Of a stretch of 64,000 nucleotides of DNA, positions 35,092 to 42,846 are shown piece by piece. Each line of letters begins with the position of its first letter. The first letter of the stretch is position 1. The stretch is from NCBI RefSeq assembly GCF_030818895.1, contig NZ_JAUTBA010000001.1, positions 4,464,001 through 4,528,000 of the forward strand, in the 5' to 3' direction. A program made the translations under genes and the position numbers. Source of the DNA: Sphingobacterium zeae (GTDB lineage Bacteria > Bacteroidota > Bacteroidia > Sphingobacteriales > Sphingobacteriaceae). The notes below the pieces were generated by a model. The model worked only from the letters and a program-made list of their open reading frames with translations. It was not told where the DNA came from and searched no databases.

Positions 35092-35997
35092 ATGGAAGAT
35101 CCAACGACAATTGATGTACCTCAGTCACATCCAAGAAATGCTCTTTTGGCAGGTGTATTTTCTTTAGTTTTTCCTGGCCTAGGGCAGGTCTATAATGGAC
35201 AGATAAAGAAAGGTATTCTTTATTTTGCCCTAAGTTATCTAATCCCTGCAATTTTTGCTGTCACCCGTTGGGCAACCTCCTTTACCGGCGTGATCATTTT
35301 TATGGCGATCGGTATATCATTCCTTTTAGTTATGGTAGTGGATGCTATACTGAATGCAAAAAAACAAAAATTTTATACTCTCAAACCTTACAACAAATGG
35401 TATAACTACGTATTGATCGCCATCTTTATCTCCACAATGACCTTTGTGTTTGATATGAAAAAAATGATAGGCATACAATCTTACATTGCTCAAACAACAG
35501 CCAATAATCCAACGATTCTGGTAGGCGACTGGATTGTAACAGATACAAAAGCCTATGAAAAAAACACACCTAAAACTGGAGATCTGGTTACGTTTACGAA
35601 AGAAGATGGTCAGTTATTCATGTATCGTATAGTTGGTCTACCCAATGACACGATCTCACTTAAAGACAATATTGTATCGATAAATAACAAGCTAAGTAAA
35701 TCCAAATTTATTGCAGACAGAAATGTAGAAGGTATAAACTTTTCTGAATTGGAAGAGACATTTCCAAATGGACACAGTCATCGCATCTATAAAAGTAAAG
35801 AAGAGTTCGATAATGGTATAAAGAATATGAATGATTTCGTTGTTCCGACAGATAGTATTTTTGTATTGGGCGATAGCAGAGATAATGCGCTTGACAGCAG
35901 ATACATAGGCTGCATCGCTAAGAATCAAATCACGGGAAAGATTAAATTCAGTTATTGGGGTAAGACTGGCTTCAAAAGAATGAATATAAAATTCTGA
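35092..35997 (+). CDS. Signal peptidase I homologue with catalytic residues replaced, TM2-like N-terminus
   Basis: A 301-residue membrane protein from the ATG at 35092 (a frame to 35011 lies in cassette-leader DNA). Residues 15-90 hold a TM2-like helical pair (LVFPGLGQVYNGQIKKGILYF) and further helices to about 120. The rest is the S26 signal peptidase fold, with VGDWIVTD, GDLVTF, RIVGLPNDTI and LGDSRDNALDSRYIG in order. The nucleophile motif S-M-x-P-T reads A137-N-N-P-T and the general base K-R reads Y178-R179, so both members of the Ser/Lys dyad are gone. It is probably not a leader peptidase; a binding or regulatory role is possible. It faces away from the NTF2-like cassette upstream of it. 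Confidence 0.8.
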   Translation: MEDPTTIDVPQSHPRNALLAGVFSLVFPGLGQVYNGQIKKGILYFALSYLIPAIFAVTRWATSFTGVIIFMAIGISFLLVMVVDAILNAKKQKFYTLKPYNKWYNYVLIAIFISTMTFVFDMKKMIGIQSYIAQTTANNPTILVGDWIVTDTKAYEKNTPKTGDLVTFTKEDGQLFMYRIVGLPNDTISLKDNIVSINNKLSKSKFIADRNVEGINFSELEETFPNGHSHRIYKSKEEFDNGIKNMNDFVVPTDSIFVLGDSRDNALDSRYIGCIAKNQITGKIKFSYWGKTGFKRMNIKF

Positions 35998-36071
35998 CAG
36001 GGACACACGTCACAGATATAAATTCAGAAGAGCCCGAGTATACCTGATTGTCTGTCTTCAAAATGAGATAA

Positions 36072-36148
36072 GCCACATCTTCCGACCTGGCCTTAATAAA
36101 TAGATGATTCACTAGTGGTTTGTCTTTCATTACTGGCAAACCACCAGT
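36072..36148 (-). terminator. Cassette 2 hairpins after the stop codon
   Basis: Two stems. ACTAGTGGTTTG (36111-36122) / CAAACCACCAGT (36137-36148) pairs fully on the minus strand with one G-U wobble. The distal GCCACATC/GACCTGGC hairpin (36072-36091) has lost its T-run and one pair, so termination is probably weakened in this copy. Confidence 0.6.
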
Positions 36149-36157
36149 TAATGGATA

Positions 36158-36607
36158 CTATTTATACAAATTAATCGATTTGGATACTTTCCACTTGTCG
36201 CCCTCACGCTCCAAAGTAACTAAGTCTGTTTTCGTAAAGTTCTCAAATTTCAAGGTTACTTTAGCAACCATATAGTCTGCTGATTCCTCGATGATATCAG
36301 TGCTTACTGTACAGTTTAGTTTTTCTCCTTTTTGCTTTTTCAATAGTTTAACTATAGCTTCACGGCCGTGGGTTTGTGCATTTGTAGCTTGGATCTTTTG
36401 ATTAAAATCAGCCGCAAATAACTGCTCTACTCCTGCTGATTCTCCCTCCGTAGTTACCGCCACATAGTGTTCTAAAGCAAAGTCTGCTGTGGAAAGGTTA
36501 ACGTTTGCTTTTGTTGCTTTTGCTCCTGGCCCTTCTGATGCCATAGCGAAAGTTGATACGGCGATTAAAGCTGCTGCTGCGAATGTTTTTACTAGAGTTT
36601 TTTATCG
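36158..36607 (-). pseudogene. NTF2-like cassette copy 2, start codon lost
   Basis: The mature domain is intact (codons 36544-36158, ATKANVNLSTADFALEHYVA to SKSINLYK), and the signal-peptide codons are still readable (ACTCTAGTAAAAACATTC...). However, the ATG is replaced: about 50 bp of foreign sequence sits between the leader and codon 2, and an in-frame TAA directly precedes it (36605-36607). The only in-frame ATG left is that of the last signal-peptide Met, giving a 128-residue cytoplasmic protein if translated. Probably silent. It shows that cassette copies decay independently. Confidence 0.8.
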
Positions 36608-36693
36608 AAATGATTTGTTTTTTGATTGGTGATAAAGCTATCATGAGTACCATTATTTTATAGTGTTAGTTCTGTTGTTCTTATTTGTTGACT

Positions 36694-36701
36694 CAAAACT
36701 A
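36694..36701 (-). promoter_or_regulatory. Cassette 2 promoter -7 element
   Basis: TAGTTTTG on the minus strand, same place in the conserved leader as in the other copies, although the gene behind it has lost its start. Confidence 0.5.
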
Positions 36702-36864
36702 CAACACAATAGGCCCCTAGCCTATGGACTTTAGACTAACGCTCAGGAAAACTCGGTGAATGGCGGGAATGGGGAGATGAAAGTTATCGTTCGAATTACC
36801 GATTCAATGAAGCTATAGACTCCGAGATAGATAACTCACTTTAAAATTTTTATTATCTTAGAGC

Positions 36865-37200
36865 ATGTGGCCACCGATATCAATTGACAAAATAGGACTT
36901 CTTATTTTGCAAGCAGAACTGACAATGGATTATAAAGCTTTAAACCTGTGGAATCTCATCAAAGTAACTCCTCATAAGTGGCGAGAAAAATCATTTGGAG
37001 ATGAAAGTGGGGGCTTTTGGGTGGTTGCTTTATTTGGAAATCAAATAATTTACTATAATGACATCGAAGAAGGCTTTAATATATCACCGTTTGAAATCTA
37101 CGGCGTTATTGATCAATACAATTGTAACCAATCTGAATTGACCGTCCCCATTAATTATTTAGTTTCACAGTTAAGTCAAATCCCAGACAAGATTATTTAG
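36865..37200 (+). CDS. Hypothetical protein, cargo between cassettes
   Basis: A 111-residue protein (91 from the alternative ATG at 36925, MDYKALNLWNLIKV). It is rich in aromatic residues and strands (GGFWVVALFGNQIIYYNDIEEGFN, then a short helix and LTVPINYLVSQL). No signal peptide or catalytic motif. Its size and composition resemble small immunity-type proteins found beside polymorphic toxins, but no toxin is adjacent and I do not assign a family. It is read away from the leader of cassette 2 and towards cassette 3. Confidence 0.6.
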   Translation: MWPPISIDKIGLLILQAELTMDYKALNLWNLIKVTPHKWREKSFGDESGGFWVVALFGNQIIYYNDIEEGFNISPFEIYGVIDQYNCNQSELTVPINYLVSQLSQIPDKII

Positions 37201-37237
37201 GATAATAAAACGTACTAAATAAAAATAGATAAACCAT

Positions 37238-37263
37238 AAAAAAGCCACATCTCACGACGTGGC
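37238..37263 (-). terminator. Cassette 3 terminator
   Basis: Minus-strand stem GCCACGTC-gtga-GATGTGGC followed by TTTTTT. Eight pairs with one G-U. This is the best-preserved member of the cassette terminators. Confidence 0.88.
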
Positions 37264-37283
37264 CTTAATAAACATATTTATTC

Positions 37284-37322
37284 ACTAGTGGTCTACCTTT
37301 TTATAATTGACAAACCACCATT
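37284..37322 (-). repeat. Cassette 3 hairpin after the stop codon
   Basis: ACTAGTGGTCT (37284-37294) pairs with AAACCACCATT (37312-37322) on the minus strand over about nine positions with G-U wobbles. It occupies the same place, 10 bp after the stop, as the hairpins of copies 2, 4 and 6. Confidence 0.6.
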
Positions 37323-37331
37323 TATTGAATA

Positions 37332-37778
37332 CTACTTATACGAATTGATCGATTTGGATACTTTCCAGTCATTACCCACACGCTCCAATGTAACGAGATC
37401 AGTCTTGGTGAAGTTGTCAAATTTTAGAGTCACTTTAGCAACCATATAGTCTGACGATTCTTCAAGGATATCAGTGCTTACTGTACAGTTCAGCTTTTCG
37501 CCTTTTTGCTTTTTCAATAGTTTGACCACTCCAGTACGGCTGTTAGACTGTGCATTGGAAGATTGGATCTTTTGGCTGAAATCTTCGGCAAATAACTGCT
37601 CTACACCTGCTGATTCCCCCTCAGTGGTTACCGCAACATAGTGCGCTAAAGCGAAGTCAGCTGTGGAAAGGTTAACGCTTGCTTTTGTTGCTTTTGCTCC
37701 TGGTCCTTCAGCTGCCATAGCAAATGTTGATACTGCGATTAAAGCTGCTGCTGCGAATGTTTTTACTAGCGTTCTCAT
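37332..37778 (-). CDS. Secreted NTF2/SnoaL-like protein, cassette copy 3
   Basis: A 148-residue exported protein with signal peptide MRTLVKTFAAAALIAVSTFA. Intact NTF2-like domain; it differs from copy 1 at scattered positions (for example SSNAQSNSRTGVVKLL, DILEESSDYMVAK). The changes are mostly conservative and the frame is clean, which suggests the copy is expressed and under selection. Promoter at 37827-37834 and terminator at 37238-37263. The gene runs towards the + strand gene 36865-37200, so the two converge. Confidence 0.85.
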   Translation of the reverse strand: MRTLVKTFAAAALIAVSTFAMAAEGPGAKATKASVNLSTADFALAHYVAVTTEGESAGVEQLFAEDFSQKIQSSNAQSNSRTGVVKLLKKQKGEKLNCTVSTDILEESSDYMVAKVTLKFDNFTKTDLVTLERVGNDWKVSKSINSYK

Positions 37779-37826
37779 AATGTCTTTATTTTATAGTGTT
37801 AGTTCTGTTGTTCTTATTTGTTGACT

Positions 37827-37834
37827 CAAAACTA
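37827..37834 (-). promoter_or_regulatory. Cassette 3 promoter -7 element
   Basis: TAGTTTTG on the minus strand, 49 bp before the ATG, inside the roughly 130-bp leader shared by all copies (ends near 37913 with a GGCGGAAATAGGGAGG-type block). Confidence 0.55.
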
Positions 37835-37965
37835 CAACACAATACGCTCCTAGCCTATCGGCATTAGACTAACGATCGGGAAAACTCGGTGAGTGGCGGA
37901 AATAGGGAGGTAAAAAGAGAAAGTTTTTTGCTATCTTATAGCAACCCATTAGAAATATATCTTTT

Positions 37966-38709
37966 ATGCAATATTATTTAAGATCTTTTTGGAAAAGTAT
38001 CCTCGATTTCAATTGGAAGTTTGGGTTATTTCTAATTCTAATAATTTGTGTGCCAAGATTTATTATGGTGCTCCATGCTAACCAATATGCCGATTATCGT
38101 TTTATTGGTTTAATAATGCTGGTATCATTTATTGTTCCTTTCATATTCTTAAATGAAAAAGGAATTAAGGCTATTGGCTGGAACAAACCTAAAAGTTATA
38201 AGTGGTTATCCATAGCTTTTATTAGCGGTTGCTTGTATGCTTACCTGTTATTCCTCTTGGGTAAATCCCTTTATCAGGACAGCTATCAAAACTGGTATGT
38301 ATATATCTCAAAGTCCTATAAGATTCCCAAAGATTTAACGATAGAGGGAAAAAGGCAAATGTTCTTCATCATGGCTGGCACAGGAATGTTATTTAGCCCT
38401 TTTGGCGAAGAACTTTATTTTAGAGGGATAGTTCATGAAACCTTTGTTTCGAGATTCGGAAATCGTGGAGCATCAATACTAGATAGTTCGGCGTTTGCCT
38501 TAACCCATATCGCACATTTTGGATTAATATACCTGCTCGACGGCTGGCATCTTCTTTTTATACCTACTGTCATATGGTGTTTTTCGATGTATTTTGTAAG
38601 CAGACTGTTTTACTTCTTCAAAGTGAAATCAGGAGCCATTTGGGGCGCAATAATTTGCCATTCAGCTTTTAACCTTAGTATGATTTATTGTATATTTTAC
38701 CAGTTATAA
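37966..38709 (+). CDS. CPBP family intramembrane glutamic protease
   Basis: A 247-residue membrane protein with about six hydrophobic helices (FGLFLILIICVPRFIMVL, FIGLIMLVSFIVPFIFL and others). CPBP (Abi/CAAX-like) motifs are present: E-E-x-x-x-R in FGEELYFRGIVHE (motif 1, about residue 148), F-x-x-x-H in SSAFALTHIAHFG (motif 2), and the late H-x-x-x-N in CHSAFNLS. The family cleaves within membranes, and bacterial members are linked to bacteriocin immunity and peptide processing. Placed as cargo directly behind the leader of cassette 3 and read away from it. Substrate unknown. Confidence 0.88.
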   Translation: MQYYLRSFWKSILDFNWKFGLFLILIICVPRFIMVLHANQYADYRFIGLIMLVSFIVPFIFLNEKGIKAIGWNKPKSYKWLSIAFISGCLYAYLLFLLGKSLYQDSYQNWYVYISKSYKIPKDLTIEGKRQMFFIMAGTGMLFSPFGEELYFRGIVHETFVSRFGNRGASILDSSAFALTHIAHFGLIYLLDGWHLLFIPTVIWCFSMYFVSRLFYFFKVKSGAIWGAIICHSAFNLSMIYCIFYQL

Positions 38710-38712
38710 TAG

Positions 38713-38739
38713 AAAAAAGCCAGTTCTCGCGACCTGGCC
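38713..38739 (-). terminator. Cassette 4 terminator
   Basis: Minus-strand stem GCCAGGTC-gcga-GAACTGGC followed by TTTTTT. Against the other copies the C-G pair at the fifth position of the stem is G-C instead, a compensated change. Confidence 0.85.
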
Positions 38740-38768
38740 TTTAAACTAAACTTAAACATATGATTCAC

Positions 38769-38796
38769 TAGTTGTCTGCTACCGAGCAGACAACTA
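38769..38796 (-). repeat. Cassette 4 hairpin after the stop codon, 12 bp perfect
   Basis: TAGTTGTCTGCT (38769-38780), loop ACCG, AGCAGACAACTA (38785-38796). The arm differs from copies 2 and 6 (AGTGGTTTG) at several places, and the opposite arm changes with it. Confidence 0.85.
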
Positions 38797-38807
38797 ATTA
38801 TTAAATA

Positions 38808-39254
38808 CTATTTATACGAATTGATCGATTTGGATACTTTCCAGTCATTCCCCACACGCTCCAAGGTAACTAAATCTGTTTTGGTGAAGTTCTCAAATTT
38901 CAACGTTACTTTAGCGACCATATAATCTGCAGATTCCTCAATGATATCGGTGCTTACTGTGCAGTTCAGTTTCTCTCCTTTTTGCTTTTTCAATAGTTTA
39001 ACTACGGCACTACGGCTGTTAGACTGTGCATTGGTAGCTTGGATCTTTTGATTGAAATCTTCTGCAAATAACTGCTCCACTCCTGCTGATTCGCCCGCAG
39101 TTGTTACCGCAACATAGTGCTCTAAAGCGAAATCTGCTGTAGAAAGGTTGACGTTTGCTTTTGTTGCTTTTGAACCAGGTCCTTCAGCTGCCATAGCAAA
39201 TGTAGATACTGCGATTAAAGCTGCTGCTGCGAATGTTTTTACTAGTGTTTTCAT
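38808..39254 (-). CDS. Secreted NTF2/SnoaL-like protein, cassette copy 4
   Basis: A 148-residue exported protein, signal peptide MKTLVKTFAAAALIAVSTFA, intact domain to SKSINSYK. Distinctive changes include EGPGSKATKANVNL and TTAGESAGVEQ. It has its own leader (promoter 39302-39309) and terminator. It converges with the CPBP gene, whose stop is 4 bp before the terminator. No Cys in the mature protein and no catalytic residues; a ligand- or surface-binding role is the most that can be said. Confidence 0.85.
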   Translation of the reverse strand: MKTLVKTFAAAALIAVSTFAMAAEGPGSKATKANVNLSTADFALEHYVAVTTAGESAGVEQLFAEDFNQKIQATNAQSNSRSAVVKLLKKQKGEKLNCTVSTDIIEESADYMVAKVTLKFENFTKTDLVTLERVGNDWKVSKSINSYK

Positions 39255-39301
39255 AATGTCTTTATTTTATTGTGTTAGTTTTTAGTTCTTATTTGTTGAC
39301 T

Positions 39302-39309
39302 CAAAACTA
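39302..39309 (-). promoter_or_regulatory. Cassette 4 promoter -7 element
   Basis: TAGTTTTG on the minus strand in the conserved leader, 48 bp before the ATG. Confidence 0.55.
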
Positions 39310-39469
39310 CAACACAATAGGCCTCTAGCCTACCAGCTTTAGACTAACGATCGGGAAAACTCGGTGAATGGCGGGAATGGGGAGGGGAAGTATGCTTCGT
39401 ATCAGATTCGTACCATGTTCGAGTCATCAACAGATAATGTACAGACACCCAGCAGAACTTGTCCAGTCT

Positions 39470-39545
39470 CTGAACGGGAAATTAATGCCTGTAGCAGTAC
39501 GGAAATACGTGGGTTTGCGCTAGAGGAATTACCGACATACGATAT
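39470..39545 (+). pseudogene. Scrap of metallophosphoesterase gene
   Basis: The stretch coding CSSTEIRGFALEELPTYDIL is a diverged piece of the sequence YSSTEIREFGLERSPKYHVF found in the larger phosphoesterase relic at 48020-48510. It lies between the cassette 4 leader and the transglutaminase-like gene and extends that gene's open frame upstream by chance. Confidence 0.65.
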
Positions 39546-39594
39546 TTTGCCGCAAATTTACTTAAATTCGGCTATCATTTTAATGTTACCAATC

Positions 39595-40203
39595 ATGAAA
39601 GATCATCAACATATATCAATCGATAAACGAATGAGCGCAACTGATTTTGAAATTTTAGGCATGAATGGAATGATTTCGAGATCATTCATCAATTTAGCTA
39701 TAAGCAACTTTGCGGAAGCTTGTAAATGGGTGGAAAAACTCGATTATAGACGTAATAATAATAAAAGCAATGAACTGATCGTGTTTGATGAGTTATGCGG
39801 AACTTGCAGTACAAAACATGCACTATTAAAAAGATTGGCGGATGAAAATAGGGAAAGCAGCCTGAGGCTTGTATTAGGCATTTTTACCATGAATAGTAAA
39901 AATACTCCTGCGATAAAAGGCCTTCTATCCAACTATGATTTAAAATATATTCCAGAAGCTCACAATTATCTGCGAAATCATAATCAGATCTTGGACTTTA
40001 CTGGCATCGGTGTTAATGTAAACGAATTTGAGCTGGACCTTTTAGAAGAAATCGAAATCACCCCCGACCAAATTACTGACTTTAAAGTGCAATATCACAA
40101 AGATTACTTATCGCGCTGGATCGAGATCAATAAGATTCCATACACTTTAGATGAGCTCTGGGAAATAAGGGAGCAATGTATTGAGGCTATAGCACAGAAA
40201 TAA
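39595..40203 (+). CDS. Transglutaminase-like cysteine protein
   Basis: A 202-residue protein from the ATG at 39595 (MKDHQHISIDKRM). The frame is open back to 39364, but those codons lie in cassette-leader and phosphoesterase-scrap DNA, so that start is rejected. The pattern Cys in FDELCGTCSTKHALLKRLA, His in YIPEAHNYLRNH and Asp in ILDFTGIGV fits the Cys-His-Asp triad and spacing of the transglutaminase-like (papain-like) fold, including the hydrophobic helix after the Cys. Bacterial members act as proteases, cyclases or cross-linkers. No signal peptide is seen, so it is cytosolic. It stands alone in the island. Confidence 0.65.
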   Translation: MKDHQHISIDKRMSATDFEILGMNGMISRSFINLAISNFAEACKWVEKLDYRRNNNKSNELIVFDELCGTCSTKHALLKRLADENRESSLRLVLGIFTMNSKNTPAIKGLLSNYDLKYIPEAHNYLRNHNQILDFTGIGVNVNEFELDLLEEIEITPDQITDFKVQYHKDYLSRWIEINKIPYTLDELWEIREQCIEAIAQK

Positions 40204-40287
40204 AAGATTATTAAGTTCATATCTATAACTAAGCTAATTATACCATCTATTTGTTGGTGCCATTTTGCGCTTAAATAAAGCCTACCG

Positions 40288-40578
40288 CATATAGAGGATA
40301 GCGACACTATTCCGGATGAGTTTAAAAAATTCTGGAATATAGAACAAGAAAGCGCATTGCAGGAATTAATCAAAACTGAGAACCTGTTAGAAGAAGATAC
40401 CGAAAAGCTAATTGAAAACTATCTTTTTACCGAGCGTGAGCCACTTCGTAAAGAAGTTCTTTCTTTTCGCGCCGACGGAAGACCTAGCGTTCTAAAATCC
40501 AAAGAGATTGGTGATCGTATCTTAAATAAGATTGTTGGGTTTGTGGACACCTTCGTTAATGGGATAACGGGGCTATAG
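40288..40578 (+). pseudogene. C-terminal scrap of another type I HsdR
   Basis: Open sequence EDSDTIPDEFKKFWNIEQES, then LIENYLFTEREPLRKEVLSF, then a tail ending VGFVDTFVNGITGL and a stop. This is the C-terminal helical end of EcoR124-type HsdR subunits and differs from the complete hsdR at 30039. No ATG start or motor domains remain. A relic of a second restriction system. Confidence 0.7.
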
Positions 40579-40655
40579 TAAAAGCCTTAGCTTAAAGTAA
40601 AAAAGTGTGATCAATAACACCAAAAAATGTTAATACAAGTATAATAAAAAGAACT

Positions 40656-40850
40656 ATGGCATTATATAAATTAAAGGCACCTAGGCAATTTGGCGATATG
40701 CCAAAAGGCTATGAATTTCAAGTTGTCTCAGCCACTATACCTACACCTAATGCGAAGGATGTTGAAAAAGAAATAGCAAGATTAGGATTTAATAGACAAG
40801 CCCAGGGATATAGAAGTCCTGGCAATTTTGAAGTAAAGAAGATAAGTTAG
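40656..40850 (+). CDS. Small hypothetical protein
   Basis: A 64-residue basic protein (MALYKLKAPRQFGDMPKGYE through SPGNFEVKKIS). It has a compact alternating strand-helix pattern and an AT-rich upstream spacer with a plausible start. I do not recognise a family. It lies after the HsdR scrap and before an orphan terminator. Confidence 0.5.
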   Translation: MALYKLKAPRQFGDMPKGYEFQVVSATIPTPNAKDVEKEIARLGFNRQAQGYRSPGNFEVKKIS

Positions 40851-40962
40851 GGAGTTAAATATTACACGAGTGATATATTCAAAAAAATTAAATCGCTATT
40901 TTCAGAAAGGATCTTATTTATAATAAAGAGGAATTTTATGACCACCTTATCAAATTATAATA

Positions 40963-40993
40963 TAAAAAAAGGGAACCGTTTCACGAGTTCCCT
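40963..40993 (-). terminator. Orphan intrinsic terminator on minus strand
   Basis: Minus-strand stem AGGGAAC...GTTCCCT (40970-40976 with 40987-40993), inner pairs CGT/ACG, then TTTTTTT. No minus-strand gene feeds it except the IS66 scrap 800 bp away, so it is probably left from a lost gene, or serves the + side poorly. Confidence 0.65.
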
Positions 40994-41090
40994 AAAATCT
41001 TTTACTTGATTACGTTTCTACAAGAGAAAGAGGCTTTAACAAGTCTATATGGATCAAATATAAGAATAATTTTTAACAACACCAAATATT

Positions 41091-41647
41091 ATGAAAATAG
41101 AATTGAGAAATAAGTATTTATCAAGACCTAGATACAACAGATATCTCATCGCTACAGCAAATAATAAGATAAAAGCAAAACGACTTTACAACGCAAATAT
41201 TCGACTAGCACAGGCATTTCATCCACTATTAAGCCAATTTGAAGTTGTATTGAGAAATAAGCTAAATATAGTTTTAACATCGCATTTCAATGACCCCGAC
41301 TGGATTATCACGCAGAAAAATGGATTTATGAGACATCAATCCTTAAGAAACTCACATTATTTTTTAAAAACTTGTATACAGAAATCTGAACATAAACTCA
41401 ATCGTAGAGGAATTCCAATAACAAACGGTAAAATCATATCTGATCAAACATTTGGATTTTGGTTGGCTTTTTTCCTTCCACATCACTATACATTAGTAAA
41501 TGGGCAGCCAATACATGTTTTCATACATAAACCAGCTTTAGAAAATAGAGCAAGTATTTATGACAAACTAGACAAGATAAAAAATTTCAGAAATAGGGTA
41601 AATCACTGTGAACCAATCTGTTTTTCAGGGCACAATATTGATTGTTC
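41091..41647 (+). pseudogene. Abi-like HEPN protein, 5' copy, C-terminus lost
   Basis: First 185 codons of an Abi_2/AbiD-AbiF-like protein (RPRYNRYLIATANNKIKAKR, PLLSQFEVVLRNKLNIVL). It carries the HEPN RNase motif R-x4-H in NFRNRVNHCEP (about residue 173). Such proteins kill or arrest infected cells by RNA cleavage. The frame then runs into the IS66 scrap and ends with a 9-residue wrong tail at 41678. Bases 41225-41647 are repeated exactly at 42222-42644, and the missing 41 residues lie after that second copy. Confidence 0.8.
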
Positions 41648-42221
41648 GTATCCGGCCTATGAACTACAGGTCTGCTGATTTTTTGAAGTTCTGAGGATAT
41701 AGATCCTTTAAGTTTTTATGGTTTATTGACATGATGTTTTCCAAGGTATGCTTTAACCACTGGAAAGGGTTCACCTCATGCTTTTTACAGCTAGCAAAGA
41801 ATGAGTAGATCATCGCCGCACGCTGTGCTGCTTCATGGCTTCCTGCGAAGAGGTAGTTTTTCGTCCCAGTGCAACGGGGCGAATGGCATTCTCGATAAGA
41901 TTATTGTCTATGTGCAGATTTCCATCATACAGGTATGCTGATAGCGCATCCCATCTAGCGTATGCATACGCCATAGCTTTACCGATCTGACTTTTAGGCA
42001 ATGTGCTTTTTATCTCTTCAAAGATCCATTTGCCCAGCTCAGCCAATACATAGATTTTCGTGTTTGGCTTTCCGCTCAATGGCATAAAGCTTCTGGATCA
42101 TTAGCAATGCCTTTTCAGCTCTTGCTTTATCATTATCCAATGCTTTTTCAAACTCACGGCGTGCGTGCGCCCAACAGGACTAGCAGTGCAGGCACTTCCT
42201 TCTTTTTGCCATACTTTTCGT
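41648..42221 (-). pseudogene. IS66 transposase (TnpC) scrap
   Basis: Minus strand encodes the C-terminal part of IS66 TnpC: REFEKALDNDKARAEKAL, IFEEIKSTLPKSQIGKAMAY, DNNLIENAIRPVALGRK and the tail ending LYPQNFKKSADL. At least two frame shifts break it (near 42070 and at the A-run after GRK, 41865). Neither IS66 end nor the other orf is present, and there is no 8-bp target duplication; instead the flanks are a 423-bp direct repeat. Confidence 0.85.
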
Positions 42222-42768
42222 ACTATTAAGCCAATTTGAAGTTGTATTGAGAAATAAGCTAAATATAGTTTTAACATCGCATTTCAATGACCCCGACTGG
42301 ATTATCACGCAGAAAAATGGATTTATGAGACATCAATCCTTAAGAAACTCACATTATTTTTTAAAAACTTGTATACAGAAATCTGAACATAAACTCAATC
42401 GTAGAGGAATTCCAATAACAAACGGTAAAATCATATCTGATCAAACATTTGGATTTTGGTTGGCTTTTTTCCTTCCACATCACTATACATTAGTAAATGG
42501 GCAGCCAATACATGTTTTCATACATAAACCAGCTTTAGAAAATAGAGCAAGTATTTATGACAAACTAGACAAGATAAAAAATTTCAGAAATAGGGTAAAT
42601 CACTGTGAACCAATCTGTTTTTCAGGGCACAATATTGATTGTTCACTTGCATTAGACATTCGGACAAAATTGTATGATCTTATAAATTGGATAGATCCTA
42701 ATCTAACTCCATTTTTCAGGAATATCGATAATATTCAGAGTAATGTCAATAAAGTGATGAAAATATAA
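42222..42768 (+). pseudogene. Abi-like HEPN protein, 3' copy, N-terminus lost
   Basis: Starts at codon 45 of the same gene and runs to its true end (LALDIRTKLYDLINWIDPNL to NKVMKI). It includes the HEPN motif RNRVNH. It has no start codon in a natural context. Joining 41091-41647 to 42645-42768 gives a clean frame of 226 codons, so recombination between the two copies would restore an intact gene. Confidence 0.8.
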
Positions 42769-42846
42769 ATTAAAAACTAACCTATTCAAAAAGACTTATT
42801 TGATATTTTCTTTTACAATACTAAGCTTTATTGATTTCCATAAATT

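Noticed and set aside
39364..39594. Upstream extension of the transglutaminase-like gene
   Set aside because: These codons fall in cassette-leader DNA and a phosphoesterase scrap; the ATG at 39595 begins the conserved-looking protein.
41810..42085. 91-codon IS66 frame as a functional gene
   Set aside because: It is an internal piece of TnpC between two frame shifts, without start region or ends of the element.
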